A stretch of 64,000 nt of DNA from Dehalococcoides mccartyi (GCA_945865925.1 CAMBFG010000003.1:124001-188000), one strand, 5' to 3'; counted from the first letter of the stretch, positions 37,288 to 46,403 are shown. Numbers and translations are program-made. The notes: generated by a model from the sequence alone, not told the origin.

Positions 37288-37863
37288 ATGGATCGGCAGG
37301 CGGCTTCCAAGCGACTACACGAGGTACGCGCTCAGGCCGGTCGCCTGCGGAGCCGTTCCGGTTACCGAGTTCTAATGGACGGAACAAAGGCAAACTTCTC
37401 GTTCGATTCCGAGTCCCAGACTTTCTCAAACGAGTATGTCGGCCTATCGGACGAACAACGAGACGCGCTGGTGGTGGTGCTTCGTCAATTCATTCAGAAG
37501 AGCGATCAGGTTTCTATCCGATCTCTCGCCGAGGTGTTCGAGAGCGGGCTATTTCCCACGGAGCGACGAGAGCGGTTCCGGCGATCCCGGGACGCTATCG
37601 ACCGCGAGCTGGATTCTGACACCTTGATCGTTTCGGACGGCGAGAAGCTTACCTATCGGCGGGTTCTGGATATCTACTTCAACGGCGTAATCGCACACCG
37701 CGACCCGAGGAAGGCTCCACTGGCTGACGCGTGGGCGGACGGCATGGGTCATGCGGCCTATCTGGTGGTTCTGGACCTCGGCCTTCAGTACTTAGTCAGT
37801 AGTGTCGAGTGGCTCGATCGCTTCTGCGGTTTCGCGCTAGAAGAGATTACTGAGGCAGCCTGA
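37288..37863 (+). CDS. Hypothetical protein with atypical base composition (191 aa)
   Basis: No family is recognised. The protein is soluble and charged; the second half carries FNGVIAHRDPRK and ends VEWLDRFCGFALEEITEAA. From about 37370 to 37900 the DNA is visibly less GC-rich and uses AT-ending codons (tct, gtt, aag) far more than its neighbours, suggesting recent acquisition. ATG 37288 begins 4 bases after the XdhC stop with no strong ribosome-binding site. Confidence 0.6.
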   Translation: MDRQAASKRLHEVRAQAGRLRSRSGYRVLMDGTKANFSFDSESQTFSNEYVGLSDEQRDALVVVLRQFIQKSDQVSIRSLAEVFESGLFPTERRERFRRSRDAIDRELDSDTLIVSDGEKLTYRRVLDIYFNGVIAHRDPRKAPLADAWADGMGHAAYLVVLDLGLQYLVSSVEWLDRFCGFALEEITEAA

Positions 37864-37993
37864 CTCCGTGAATCCTTTGCTTCGATGGTTCGCGTACTAT
37901 CACAGAACGGCTGAGGCCGAGGGCGCACGCGGAACCTCGGTGTTACATTCGCTGAGGCTCCTGACGGAGCGCGGACGGGAAAGGTACTGACCC

Positions 37994-38239
37994 ATGCTGG
38001 GAAGCCTCGGCTGGCAGGAACTGCTGATCATCGTGGTGATCCTCGCGCTGCTCTTCGGGGCACAGCGCGTGTCGGGCCTCGGTGGGGCGCTCGGCAAGGG
38101 CATCCGCGACTTCCGCGAGGAGGCCAAGGGGCCGGAGAAGGACAAAGACAAGGCGCCGGCCCTCGAGCGGCCCGCCGGGATGTCCGACGCGGAATGGACT
38201 GAGTACCAGGAGTTCAAGAAGCAGCAGGCCAAGTCCTAG
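37994..38239 (+). CDS. tatA: Sec-independent protein translocase subunit TatA/E
   Basis: An 81-residue TatA-type protein: GWQELLIIVVILALLFGAQR (membrane helix), LGGALGKGIRDFREE (amphipathic helix), then a charged Lys/Glu/Asp tail. TatA oligomers form the conduit for folded Tat substrates. GGAAAGG lies upstream. No tatC is found in the window. A strong terminator follows. Confidence 0.93.
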   Translation: MLGSLGWQELLIIVVILALLFGAQRVSGLGGALGKGIRDFREEAKGPEKDKDKAPALERPAGMSDAEWTEYQEFKKQQAKS

Positions 38240-38262
38240 CCGTTTCCCTGTGTGAACGATCG

Positions 38263-38286
38263 AAGGGGCGCCGCGAGGCGCCCCTT
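38263..38286 (+). terminator. Intrinsic terminator after tatA
   Basis: A perfect 10-bp stem, aaggggcgcc and ggcgcccctt, with a gcga loop, 24 bases after the tatA stop. Confidence 0.85.
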
Positions 38287-38321
38287 CTGCGTAGCCCTCG
38301 ATGCGGGCGCGGGGCGATGCG

Positions 38322-39104
38322 ATGATGCGAGGCATGGCAGAGACGCCGCCCCCACCTCGGATCCGCGCGGTCGTCTTCGACCTGTGGGGGACGCTGATGT
38401 CGGAGCGGCGGGACACGTTCCCGGTGCGCGCGCGGCTGCGGTTCGAGCGATGTGCGCCGATCCTCGCGAAGTACGGGATCGAGACGACGCAGGACGAGTT
38501 CACGAAGCACCACCAGCGCTCCAACAGCACGCTCGCGCGGCTGCAGGAGTACGGGCGCGACGTGAGCAGCGAGGACCGCGCGCGGCACGTCTTCTACCAG
38601 TACCACCCCGGCATCGCGGACCACATCGACGAGGCGGACGCGACGGCGTTCGCTGAGGCGTACGGCGGGGTGATCGAGCACACGCCCCCCGATCTGCTCC
38701 CCGGCGCGCGCGAGGCGATCGAGGAGTGCCGCGCGCGGGGGCTGCGCGTCGGTCTGATCTCCAACACCGGGGTGGCGGGCGGACGCCATCTCCGCCGGGT
38801 CTTCGAGGCGACCGGGATCATCGACCATTTCGACGCGCTGATGTTCAGCGACGAGCAGCGCCGCGCGAAGCCGCATCCGGAGTTGTTCCAGGCCACCCTC
38901 GACAGTCTGGGTGCGACGGCGGCGGAGACGGTGTTCGTAGGCGACACGCCGAGGTACGACGTGGGGCCGCCTCGCCGCTACGGCTGGTGGGTGGTCCAGG
39001 TCGGTGAGCGCGCCGATGGCGATCCGCCCGCGCACGTCCGCGTGGCAAACGTCGGTGAGTTGTTCGTGGGCCTCGAAACGCTCGCGCTGGTGACCGCTTC
39101 GTGA
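38322..39104 (+). CDS. HAD-superfamily hydrolase
   Basis: A 260-residue haloacid-dehalogenase-type hydrolase. Motif I is VVFDLWGTLMS, motif II VGLISNTG, motif III KPHPELF, and motif IV VFVGDTPRYDV. A helical cap lies between residues about 30 and 125. The substrate is unknown. The start is uncertain: ATG 38322 has GGGG 7 bases upstream, while ATG 38334 is also possible. Confidence 0.85.
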   Translation: MMRGMAETPPPPRIRAVVFDLWGTLMSERRDTFPVRARLRFERCAPILAKYGIETTQDEFTKHHQRSNSTLARLQEYGRDVSSEDRARHVFYQYHPGIADHIDEADATAFAEAYGGVIEHTPPDLLPGAREAIEECRARGLRVGLISNTGVAGGRHLRRVFEATGIIDHFDALMFSDEQRRAKPHPELFQATLDSLGATAAETVFVGDTPRYDVGPPRRYGWWVVQVGERADGDPPAHVRVANVGELFVGLETLALVTAS

Positions 39105-39235
39105 CCTCGCCGCCAGCGGGGTAGAGCGCACGGGCGGACTTGCTATGCTCGCGCCGCCCGTTGCGACAGCCTCAGACGCACGGAACCCAGCGCCCGGAAG
39201 CCTCTGTGCACCCGGAGCGAGAGGACGCGCCCCCG

Positions 39236-40306
39236 ATGGAGATCGTGCCCGGTCTGCACCAGTTGAAGACGCCCATGGCAGGCCCCGCGCTGCCGTACAT
39301 GATGCCGTACGCCTTCACCGGCGGTGACGGTGTCTCCCTGTTCGATGCCGGCTTCGGGACGCCCGAGGCGATCGCGGCGATGACGAAGGAACTCGCGACC
39401 CTGGGTTACGAGCCGAAGCACATCAGGCGGCTATTCATCTCGCACGCTCACCCGGACCACATCGGTATGGCGGGGTGGATCAAGGACCAGGCGCCTGACT
39501 GCCAGGTGATCATGTTGGAGCGCGAGTGGCAGTGGATCCAGTCGCGCTGGCTCGACGGCGATGCGTGGACGCGGCTGTCCGACGGCTGGCTCGTGAAGCA
39601 CGGCATCCCACAGGAGGACATCGACGCGGCGCACGAGGCAGGCGCCCTGTCTCCGACCGCGCCCGCGGTGAAGCCGGGTCAGGCAGCGCCGGAGAAGCCG
39701 GCTGGTGGTCCTCGTGCTGGTGGTCCGGGTGGGCCTGGCGGCGGGATGCGCTGGATCGAGCCCGATGTGAAGTTGCAGGACGGCGAGGTGGTGGAGTTCG
39801 ACGGCTGGAAACTGCGCGCCGTCTGGACCCCCGGTCACACGCCTGGCCACATGTGCATGTACGAGCCCAACCACCGGCTGATGTTCACGGGCGACCACGT
39901 CTTGCCGTACATCACCCCGAACGTCTCGCTGCACGCCGACCAGGAGGGGAGCAGCCCGCTCTCCGACTTCCGCGCCTCGCTGCAGAAGGTGTCCTCCTTC
40001 GACACCCAGTGCGCGCTGCCAGCACACGAGTTCACGATCGCCGATCTCAAGGCCCGCTGCGACGTGCTGCTCCACCACCACGATGAGCGGCTGAACGAGG
40101 TGCGTGAGGCGATCGGATCGGGGGAAACCTCAGGTCGGGTGATCAGCCAGAACGTCCACTGGAACACGGGGCCGTTCGACGATTTCAACATCTTCATGAA
40201 GCGGTCCGCCCTGGGCGAGACGCTGGCGCACCTCCGCCTGCTGGAGGACGACGGCCGCGTCGAGCGCATTGAGGCTGACGAACGGCTCTTGTGGCGTAAG
40301 AAGTAG
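39236..40306 (+). CDS. Metallo-beta-lactamase-fold hydrolase
   Basis: A 356-residue MBL-fold enzyme. The metal-binding HxHxDH is in FISHAHPDHIGMAGW; later ligands are in WTPGHTPGHMCMY and FTGDHVLPYITPN, and PAHEF near residue 265. A Pro/Gly-rich insertion (KPAGGPRAGGPGG) interrupts the core at about 140-165. The C-terminal domain is helical, as in the B-type hydrolases related to LACTB2. GAGAGGA precedes ATG 39236, and a TATGCT -10-like element lies near 39144. Confidence 0.85.
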   Translation: MEIVPGLHQLKTPMAGPALPYMMPYAFTGGDGVSLFDAGFGTPEAIAAMTKELATLGYEPKHIRRLFISHAHPDHIGMAGWIKDQAPDCQVIMLEREWQWIQSRWLDGDAWTRLSDGWLVKHGIPQEDIDAAHEAGALSPTAPAVKPGQAAPEKPAGGPRAGGPGGPGGGMRWIEPDVKLQDGEVVEFDGWKLRAVWTPGHTPGHMCMYEPNHRLMFTGDHVLPYITPNVSLHADQEGSSPLSDFRASLQKVSSFDTQCALPAHEFTIADLKARCDVLLHHHDERLNEVREAIGSGETSGRVISQNVHWNTGPFDDFNIFMKRSALGETLAHLRLLEDDGRVERIEADERLLWRKK

Positions 40307-40372
40307 GGCGCGGGACTCGGCTGTACGAAAGCGCGGAGGATTTCCGCTCCGTGACCGTGCGACACTGAAGGC

Positions 40373-41791
40373 ATGGTCGCTACCGAAGGCCCCACGATTC
40401 GTGAGCGCGCCGCGCTGATGCTCGGCCGTGCGGCCGGCACGGCTGCGCGCCGCTTCGGGCGTGGCGGTGGGACGGCGCTTCCGGGGCTCGTCGCGGGGGC
40501 GCTGGCGCCGAGCCTGCTCGAGCGGCTCGCGCAGCAGTCCGGCCAGGGCGTGGTCACGGTCACTGGCACCAATGGCAAGACGACCACGACCCACCTGATC
40601 GCCTCGATCCTGCGGGCGCACGGCGTCGATCCGCTCACGAACCCCTCCGGCTCCAACCTCGAGCGCGGTCTCGTGGTCGCGTACGTCGAGGCCGCTGAGC
40701 CGGGTGGCCGGATCGCCGACGCGGCTTCGCGGGTCGGCGTGTTCGAGGTGGACGAGGCGGTCCTCGCGCGGCTGTTCCCGCGCCTCCGGCCACGGGTCGC
40801 GGTGTTCCTCAACCTCTTCCGCGACCAACTCGACCGATACGGCGAGGTGGACTCGGTCGGCGAGGGGTGGGGCGGCATGCTCGCCTCGGCCGATCCGGGA
40901 TGCACCCTGGTGCTGAACGCGGACGACCCGTCGATCGCGCAACTCGCCGCAGAGACGCGGGCGCAGATCCTGACGTTCGGCATCGACGACCGCGAGGTGC
41001 GACTGGCGCAGGCGGACCACGCCTCGGATGCGCGGTTCTGCCGCTGCGGTGGCCGCTTCGCCTACGAGGCGATCTTCATGGGGCACGTCGGCATCTGGGC
41101 ATGCACCTCCTGCGGTGAGCGTCGTCCCAACCCCCGGGTCTCCGCGCGCCGCATCGAACTGAGTGCCGAAGGCTCGCGCGTCGAGGTGAGCATCGATGGT
41201 GCGCTCGTGACCCTCGAGATCCCCATGGCGGGGCTGTACTCCGTCTACAACGCGCTCGCCGCGGCCGCCGCCGCCCATGCCCTCGGCGTCCCGGTGACGA
41301 CGATCGCGCGTGCCATCGCGGACGCGGGCCCGGCGTTCGGACGGCAGGAGCGCTTTGAGGTGGACGGCCGCTCGGTGCGCGTGCTGCTCGCGAAGAACCC
41401 GGCTGGGATGAACGAGCTGCTGCGCGCTCTCGTGGCCGGGTCGCGTGACAGTCAGCCCGTCCACCTCCTCGCGATGCTGAACGACGGCATCCAGGATGGC
41501 CAGGATGTCTCCTGGATCTACGACGCCGACATCGAGGTGCTGGCGGGCCGCGATGTCACGGTGACCTGTTCCGGCGACCGCGCGGACGACTTCGCGCTGC
41601 GCTGGCACCTCGCGGGCATCGACCCCGCGGCTGTCATCCCCGACACCGAGGCAGCCCTCGACGCCGCGCTCGGACGCACCCCCCGCGGTGCCCGCCTCGA
41701 TGTGGTCGCGACGTACACCGCGATGATCGACGTGCGCGAAGCCCTCGCGCGTCGCGCTGGCGTGGGTTCGTACTGGGAGGTCGCACGATGA
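40373..41791 (+). CDS. murT: Lipid II isoglutaminyl synthase subunit MurT
   Basis: A 472-residue Mur-ligase-like subunit that, with GatD, amidates D-glutamate of peptidoglycan lipid II. The ATP-binding motif is VTGTNGKTTTTHL near residue 65. A Cys4 zinc ribbon is inserted in the central domain (FCRCGGRF ... CTSCGERR). The C-terminal DUF1727 domain contains LLAKNPAGMNELL and DVSWIYDADIE. It overlaps gatD by 4 bases. Confidence 0.93.
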   Translation: MVATEGPTIRERAALMLGRAAGTAARRFGRGGGTALPGLVAGALAPSLLERLAQQSGQGVVTVTGTNGKTTTTHLIASILRAHGVDPLTNPSGSNLERGLVVAYVEAAEPGGRIADAASRVGVFEVDEAVLARLFPRLRPRVAVFLNLFRDQLDRYGEVDSVGEGWGGMLASADPGCTLVLNADDPSIAQLAAETRAQILTFGIDDREVRLAQADHASDARFCRCGGRFAYEAIFMGHVGIWACTSCGERRPNPRVSARRIELSAEGSRVEVSIDGALVTLEIPMAGLYSVYNALAAAAAAHALGVPVTTIARAIADAGPAFGRQERFEVDGRSVRVLLAKNPAGMNELLRALVAGSRDSQPVHLLAMLNDGIQDGQDVSWIYDADIEVLAGRDVTVTCSGDRADDFALRWHLAGIDPAAVIPDTEAALDAALGRTPRGARLDVVATYTAMIDVREALARRAGVGSYWEVAR

Positions 41792-42579
41792 CCTCGAAGC
41801 CCGCGCGCTCGATCCGCGTCGTGACGCTCTATGACGATGTAATGAACGTCTACGCCGACCGCGGCAACGAGATCGCGCTGCGCGTGCGTGCCGCGGAGCA
41901 CGGGGTGAATGTCGAGGTGACCTCGGTCAGCCTGGGCGATCCACTGCCCGCGGAGGCCGACCTCGTGCTGATCGGTGGCGGGCAGGACCGCGAGCAGCGC
42001 CGCATCGCGGACGAACTTGCGGCGCGCGGGCCGGCACTGCGCGCGTGGGCCGAGGACGACACGGCAATGCTCGCGGTGTGCGGCGGCTTCCAGTTGTTCG
42101 GCCGCTGGTACCGCGACGCCTCCGGCACGGAACTCCCCGGTGCGGGTGTCTTTGATGTCACCACCCTTGCGCCGGGCCCGGGCGCGGCGCGCTGCATCGG
42201 CGACATCCTCGCCGCCGCGCAGATCGAGGGCGTGCGCGAAGTGGTGGGCTTCGAGAACCACGGCGGGCGCACCTATCTCGGACCCGGAGCCCGGCCGTTC
42301 GCGCGCGTCGAGTACGGGCGCGGCAACAATGGTGAGGACGGCACGGAGGGCGCGGTGTTCCGCAACGCGATCGGGACCTACCTCCACGGGTCGCTGCTGC
42401 CGAAGAACCCCGCGCTCCTCGACTGGCTGATCGCGGCGGCACTGCGCCATCGCTACGGCGCGGGCACGCCCGAGGCGCATATCGACATGCTGCCCGCGCC
42501 CTATGCGGAGCGGGCTCACGCGGCCTCGATGGCGGTCGCCCGACGGCGGTCACCGAAGTTCGAGCCGGTGGTGAAGTGA
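41788..42579 (+). CDS. gatD: Lipid II isoglutaminyl synthase glutaminase subunit GatD
   Basis: A 263-residue class I glutamine amidotransferase-like subunit giving ammonia to MurT. It begins VVTLYDDVMNVYADRGN, has the nucleophile in LAVCGGFQLFG, GFENHGGRTYLG in the middle, and the catalytic His in GTYLHGSLLPKNP. Stop and start overlap with the M23 lipoprotein gene (TGATG), making a three-gene cell-wall unit. Confidence 0.93.
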   Translation: MTSKPARSIRVVTLYDDVMNVYADRGNEIALRVRAAEHGVNVEVTSVSLGDPLPAEADLVLIGGGQDREQRRIADELAARGPALRAWAEDDTAMLAVCGGFQLFGRWYRDASGTELPGAGVFDVTTLAPGPGAARCIGDILAAAQIEGVREVVGFENHGGRTYLGPGARPFARVEYGRGNNGEDGTEGAVFRNAIGTYLHGSLLPKNPALLDWLIAAALRHRYGAGTPEAHIDMLPAPYAERAHAASMAVARRRSPKFEPVVK

Positions 42580-43391
42580 TGGACGAGTCACGTCACGGCC
42601 CGTTGAGCTCACGTCGTGCGTTTCTCACGCGGAGCGCCTTCGCGGCCGGCGGCCTGCTGCTGTTCGCGTGCGGCGGGGATGACGAGGCTCCAGCAACCGC
42701 GACCGGGACAGCGACCATACCGCCGGCGAAGGCGACCGAGACCCCTCGAGCGAGCGCCACACCGACGGCGAGCGCCACGCCAACCGCCGCCGCTTCGGCG
42801 CCTCCAGCCGCGACACCGGCACTCACCGGGCCGACCGGATTCGCATATCCGATCGCTGGCGCCTGTATGCCTGCGGGCGATCAGTTGATGCCGAATGCAC
42901 CGCGCACATACCGGAACGGTATTCACGAGGGCCTCGACTTCTACCCGGGGCTCGCGTGCGCGCCGATCCAGCGTGGTACGCCGATCCTCGCGGCGAAGGA
43001 TGGCACCGTGGTGCGCGCCGACCTCGCGTACCAGGACATCACCCTCGCGCTGGTCCAGGAACTGGACGCGCGGACCAAGGCGCAGGGCTTCTCCGACCCG
43101 GTCACCCTCGACATCTACCGAGGGCGCCAGGTGTGGGTCGACCACGGCGGCGGGATCGTGACGCGTCATTGCCACATGCAGTTCATCGACCCCGCGATCA
43201 AGGTCGGCGTCGCGGTGAAGACCGGTAGTGTCCTGGGTGGCGTCGGCGAGTCGGGTACGCCCGAGTTCATCACGGCGCCGAACACCGAGCTGCACCTGCA
43301 CTGGGAGTTGCGCGTCGGCGAGTCGTTCCTTGGCAGCGGCCTGCCGCCCGCTACCGTGCGCGCGCTGTATGAGCGGGTGTTCACCCGCTAG
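42579..43391 (+). CDS. M23/LytM-type peptidase lipoprotein
   Basis: A 270-residue secreted protein. The N-terminus has a Tat-like SSRRAFLTRS followed by a hydrophobic stretch and lipobox LLFACGG, so it should be lipid-anchored. A Thr/Ala/Pro linker follows at about 30-85. The M23 domain has GIHEGLDF (H-x3-D zinc ligands), KDGTVVRADLAY and HLHWELRVG (HxH). It probably binds or cleaves peptidoglycan. The lipid-transferase gene lgt is next. Confidence 0.85.
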   Translation: MDESRHGPLSSRRAFLTRSAFAAGGLLLFACGGDDEAPATATGTATIPPAKATETPRASATPTASATPTAAASAPPAATPALTGPTGFAYPIAGACMPAGDQLMPNAPRTYRNGIHEGLDFYPGLACAPIQRGTPILAAKDGTVVRADLAYQDITLALVQELDARTKAQGFSDPVTLDIYRGRQVWVDHGGGIVTRHCHMQFIDPAIKVGVAVKTGSVLGGVGESGTPEFITAPNTELHLHWELRVGESFLGSGLPPATVRALYERVFTR

Positions 43392-43433
43392 GCGCGCTAC
43401 CGTAGAGCCACTACCACCACCCGAGGAGCGCCT

Positions 43434-44300
43434 GTGCCCGGCCTCGTCTTCCTGGCCATCGACATCCCGTTCGACCCGCGCATCATCACGATCGGTGGAG
43501 TGATCCTGACGTGGCACGGGCTGTTCACGGCGATCGGCATCCTCGGCGGCGTGCAGATCGCACTGTGGTTCGGGCGTCGCCACGGCTATGACGAGGACGA
43601 CGCGTACACCCTCGCGCTGATCGGTATTCCGAGCGGCATCCTCGGTGCGCGACTCCTGTTCGTCGCGGAGCATTGGTCGTTCTACAGCGATACGCCGCTC
43701 CAGATCCTCGCCCTGACCGAGGGCGGGATTTCCGTCTGGGGCGCTGTCCTCGGCGGAGTGGCGGGGCCGCTGCTCTTCGCGTGGTGGAAGCACTACGACA
43801 TCCCGCTGGGCCTCGACATGGGTGGGCTCGGGCTCATCCTCGGCATGGCGATCGGACGCCTCGGCGACGTCGTGAACGGCGAGCACCTGGCCAAGGCGAC
43901 GAGCCTGCCGTGGGGCGTCGTCTACACCGACCCCGATTCGCCGGCGTACGCGCACTCGCTATTGGTGGGCGCGCACCATCCCGCGACGACCTACGAGATG
44001 CTCGGCGACCTCCTGATCCTCGCCGCGATGCTCTGGCTGAAGGCGGGGCCACTGCGCTGGCGGCACGGGCTGACGTTCACGTTCTTCTTCGCCTCGTATG
44101 CCGTGATGCGCTTCTTCGTCTCGTACCTCCGAGTCGACTCGGCGGAGACGTTCATCTTCAGCATCACGTGGCCCCAGATGGTGTCGCTGTTCGGCGCGCT
44201 CGCGATGATCCCCGTCGGGTGGTACTTCTGGCGTCGTGGCGAGACGCGCCCAGCCGCCGCCGCCACCCCGGCCGGCCGCGTCCGCGTGCGCCGCAAGTAG
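43434..44300 (+). CDS. lgt: Phosphatidylglycerol-prolipoprotein diacylglyceryl transferase
   Basis: A 288-residue polytopic membrane enzyme adding diacylglycerol to lipobox Cys. The signature is MAIGRLGDVVNGEHLAKATSLPWGV, with Asp in place of the usual Asn in GRxGN. WHGLF and YEMLGDLLIL are further landmarks. It starts with GTG, with GAGGAG 6 bases upstream. It ends in a short Ala/Pro/Arg-rich tail. Its neighbour upstream encodes a predicted lipoprotein substrate. Confidence 0.93.
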   Translation: MPGLVFLAIDIPFDPRIITIGGVILTWHGLFTAIGILGGVQIALWFGRRHGYDEDDAYTLALIGIPSGILGARLLFVAEHWSFYSDTPLQILALTEGGISVWGAVLGGVAGPLLFAWWKHYDIPLGLDMGGLGLILGMAIGRLGDVVNGEHLAKATSLPWGVVYTDPDSPAYAHSLLVGAHHPATTYEMLGDLLILAAMLWLKAGPLRWRHGLTFTFFFASYAVMRFFVSYLRVDSAETFIFSITWPQMVSLFGALAMIPVGWYFWRRGETRPAAAATPAGRVRVRRK

Positions 44301-44306
44301 ACCTCG

Positions 44307-44588
44307 ATGCCCGGCGCGCCGAACGAGGTCGACGTCGTCTTGTACGTGGGCACGGACTGCCACCTCTGCCAGATCGCACGCCACCTGCTGCTCGCGCTGC
44401 GCCGCTCGATCCCGTTCCACCTGCGCGAGGTGGAGATCTCGAGCGACCCGGATCTCGAGCGGCGCTTCCTCCTCGAAGTCCCGGTGATCGAGGTGGACGG
44501 CGAGCTCGCGGCACAGGCCCCTGTGGAGATCGAGGCGGTGCGCGCGGCCGTCGTGCGCGCTCGGCTGCGGCGGGCCGCCCTCGGCTAG
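44307..44588 (+). CDS. Glutaredoxin-like thioredoxin-fold protein (DUF836)
   Basis: A 93-residue protein with the redox motif YVGTDCHLCQIARHLL (CxxC), the cis-Pro strand EVPVIEVDGE, and a short C-terminal helix. It matches the glutaredoxin-like DUF836 family, presumed thiol-disulfide exchange proteins. It is 6 bases downstream of lgt. Confidence 0.87.
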   Translation: MPGAPNEVDVVLYVGTDCHLCQIARHLLLALRRSIPFHLREVEISSDPDLERRFLLEVPVIEVDGELAAQAPVEIEAVRAAVVRARLRRAALG

Positions 44589-44618
44589 ACTGCGCGCTCC
44601 GAGGCCGAGGAGACGCTG

Positions 44619-44972
44619 ATGCCGAGTCCGCTCGTCTACTTCCAGATTGCCACCCCGGACACCGAGGCGGCCCGAGCCTTCTACAGCACACTCTTCGATT
44701 GGAAATGGGGCGAGCCGGGTGGGCGCAGCCAGTCGGTCGATGCGCAAGGCCCGGGCGACTTCGACCCCAAGGGCTCGATGCTCCAGTTGGCGGAGGGTGC
44801 CGCGCCCTTCGTGACGCCGTGGTTCCGGGTGGACGATCTCGTTGCGACGGTGGAGCGCGCGCTGGCGCTGGGTGCCCAGGTGCTCATTCCCATTCGCCAG
44901 GGTGCGACCGGTACGCACACATGCCTCGTCCGAGGACCGGACGGTCAGACGCTCGGCATCGTCCAGGCGTAG
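44619..44972 (+). CDS. VOC-superfamily protein
   Basis: A 117-residue protein with one VOC module: YFQIATPDTEAARAFYSTLFDWKW, WFRVDDLVATVERALALGAQVLIP, and RGPDGQTLGIVQ. It resembles the PA2721-like glyoxalase-related proteins of unknown activity. GAGGAG lies 7 bases before the ATG, and a TAGACT -10-like element lies about 30 bases upstream. Confidence 0.85.
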   Translation: MPSPLVYFQIATPDTEAARAFYSTLFDWKWGEPGGRSQSVDAQGPGDFDPKGSMLQLAEGAAPFVTPWFRVDDLVATVERALALGAQVLIPIRQGATGTHTCLVRGPDGQTLGIVQA

Positions 44973-45027
44973 GTGGTGCTGCGATTCGCGTGATGTAGCC
45001 TGTCGAGGCGAAGGTGGGAGTGCCTCG

Positions 45028-46311
45028 GTGGTCGCAATGCAGATCGAACCAATCGCAGCGCCGTTCGACGCCGTCGTCGAGTTGCCGGGTTCGAAGTCCT
45101 ACACGAACCGTGCGCTGCTGATCGCGGCGCTCGCACGAGGGCACTCCGAGATCACCCAGGCGCTCGCGTCTGACGACACCCACTACATGCACGCAGCGCT
45201 CGAGGCGATGGGTGTACGCATCGAAGACCGGGACGCACACACGTTCCTCGTCACCGGCGTCGACGGGCAGTTCCCCAGTGCGGGTGCGTCGCTGATGGTC
45301 GGCAACGCCGGCACCGCCACGCGTTTTCTCACGGCGGCGGTGGCGCTGGGCCACGGCACCTTCACCGTGGATGGGTCCGAGGCGATGCGGAAGCGCCCGA
45401 TCCACCCGCTGATCGAGGGGCTGCGGCAACTCGGCGTGGACATCGAAAGTCGGGATGGCACCGGCTGCCCGCCGGTCGTCGTGCGCGCGCGGGGCATCCC
45501 GGGCGGTCGGGCGGTGATGCGGGGCGACATCTCCAGTCAGTACTTCAGCGCGCTGCTGATGGCCGCGCCGTATGCCGCGAGCGACGTCGAGATCGAGGTG
45601 GACGGAGACCTCGTCTCCTCGCCATACGTCACCATGACTCTTTCGACCATGGCCGAGTTCGGCGTACACGCGGAGCGAGACGGCGACCGCCGCTTCCGCG
45701 TACGGGCTGGCCAGCGATACGAGGGGCGAACGTATGCCGTGGAGCCGGATGCCTCGGCAGCGTCCTACTTCTTTACCGCTGCGGCAGTGACGGGTGGGCG
45801 CGTCGTGGTGCCGCGGCTCGGGAGCCGGTCGGCGCAGGGCGACCTCGGCATTCTCGAAGTGCTCGAGCGGATGGGGTGTCGGGTGCGTATCGGCGAGGAC
45901 TCGATCGAGGTACAGGGGCCAGCCCAACTGCGGGGGGTGGATGCCGACTTCACGCAGATGGGCGACGTGGCCACCTCGTTGATGGCGATCGCGCCGTTCG
46001 CGGACGGCCCGACGACCGTCCGAGGCATCGCGCAGACCCATTACGAGGAGAGCGACCGGCCTGTGGCGGCGGCTACCGAGTTGCAGCGGATGGGCCTGCG
46101 GGTCGAGAGCGAATGGGACTCCGTCACCATCTACCCCGGCATACCCCAGCCCGCCGAGATACAGACCTACGGCGACCACCGCATCGCGATGAGTTTCGCG
46201 GTCACCGGGCTGCGCGCCCCCGGCATTGCGATCGCGAATCCGGAGTGCGTCTCCAAGACGTTCCCGGAGTACTTCGAAGTGCTCCGCGGGCTGACCAGCC
46301 GCCCGCGTTAA
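45028..46311 (+). CDS. aroA: 3-phosphoshikimate 1-carboxyvinyltransferase (EPSP synthase)
   Basis: A 427-residue shikimate-pathway enzyme joining phosphoenolpyruvate to shikimate 3-phosphate. Motifs are LPGSKSYTNRALL, GNAGTATRFLTA (PEP site), SSQYFSALLM and the C-terminal TYGDHRIAMSF. GTG 45028 was chosen because GGGAG lies 7 bases upstream; ATG 45037 is 16 bases away, and the ORF-track start overlaps the VOC gene. Confidence 0.95.
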   Translation: MVAMQIEPIAAPFDAVVELPGSKSYTNRALLIAALARGHSEITQALASDDTHYMHAALEAMGVRIEDRDAHTFLVTGVDGQFPSAGASLMVGNAGTATRFLTAAVALGHGTFTVDGSEAMRKRPIHPLIEGLRQLGVDIESRDGTGCPPVVVRARGIPGGRAVMRGDISSQYFSALLMAAPYAASDVEIEVDGDLVSSPYVTMTLSTMAEFGVHAERDGDRRFRVRAGQRYEGRTYAVEPDASAASYFFTAAAVTGGRVVVPRLGSRSAQGDLGILEVLERMGCRVRIGEDSIEVQGPAQLRGVDADFTQMGDVATSLMAIAPFADGPTTVRGIAQTHYEESDRPVAAATELQRMGLRVESEWDSVTIYPGIPQPAEIQTYGDHRIAMSFAVTGLRAPGIAIANPECVSKTFPEYFEVLRGLTSRPR

Positions 46312-46345
46312 CGGGCTGATCGAGCGCACCAGGGCCATCCCCGGA

Positions 46346-46375
46346 TTGACAGCGAGAACGAGGCCCGCCTAGCCT
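46346..46375 (+). promoter_or_regulatory. Sigma-70-type promoter driving the SAM riboswitch operon
   Basis: A perfect -35 TTGACA (46346-46351) and a -10 TAGCCT (46370-46375) are separated by 18 bases. This is the best -35 in the window. It places the transcript start about 20 bases before the riboswitch aptamer. Confidence 0.8.
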
Positions 46376-46403
46376 CGGTGTCAGTCGCTGGCCTTGGCTG
46401 GCG

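Noticed and set aside
37288-37863. HEPN toxin or abortive-infection protein
   Set aside because: The only hint is a loose R/H pattern in the helical half; a motif with correct spacing could not be confirmed, so it is left as unknown.
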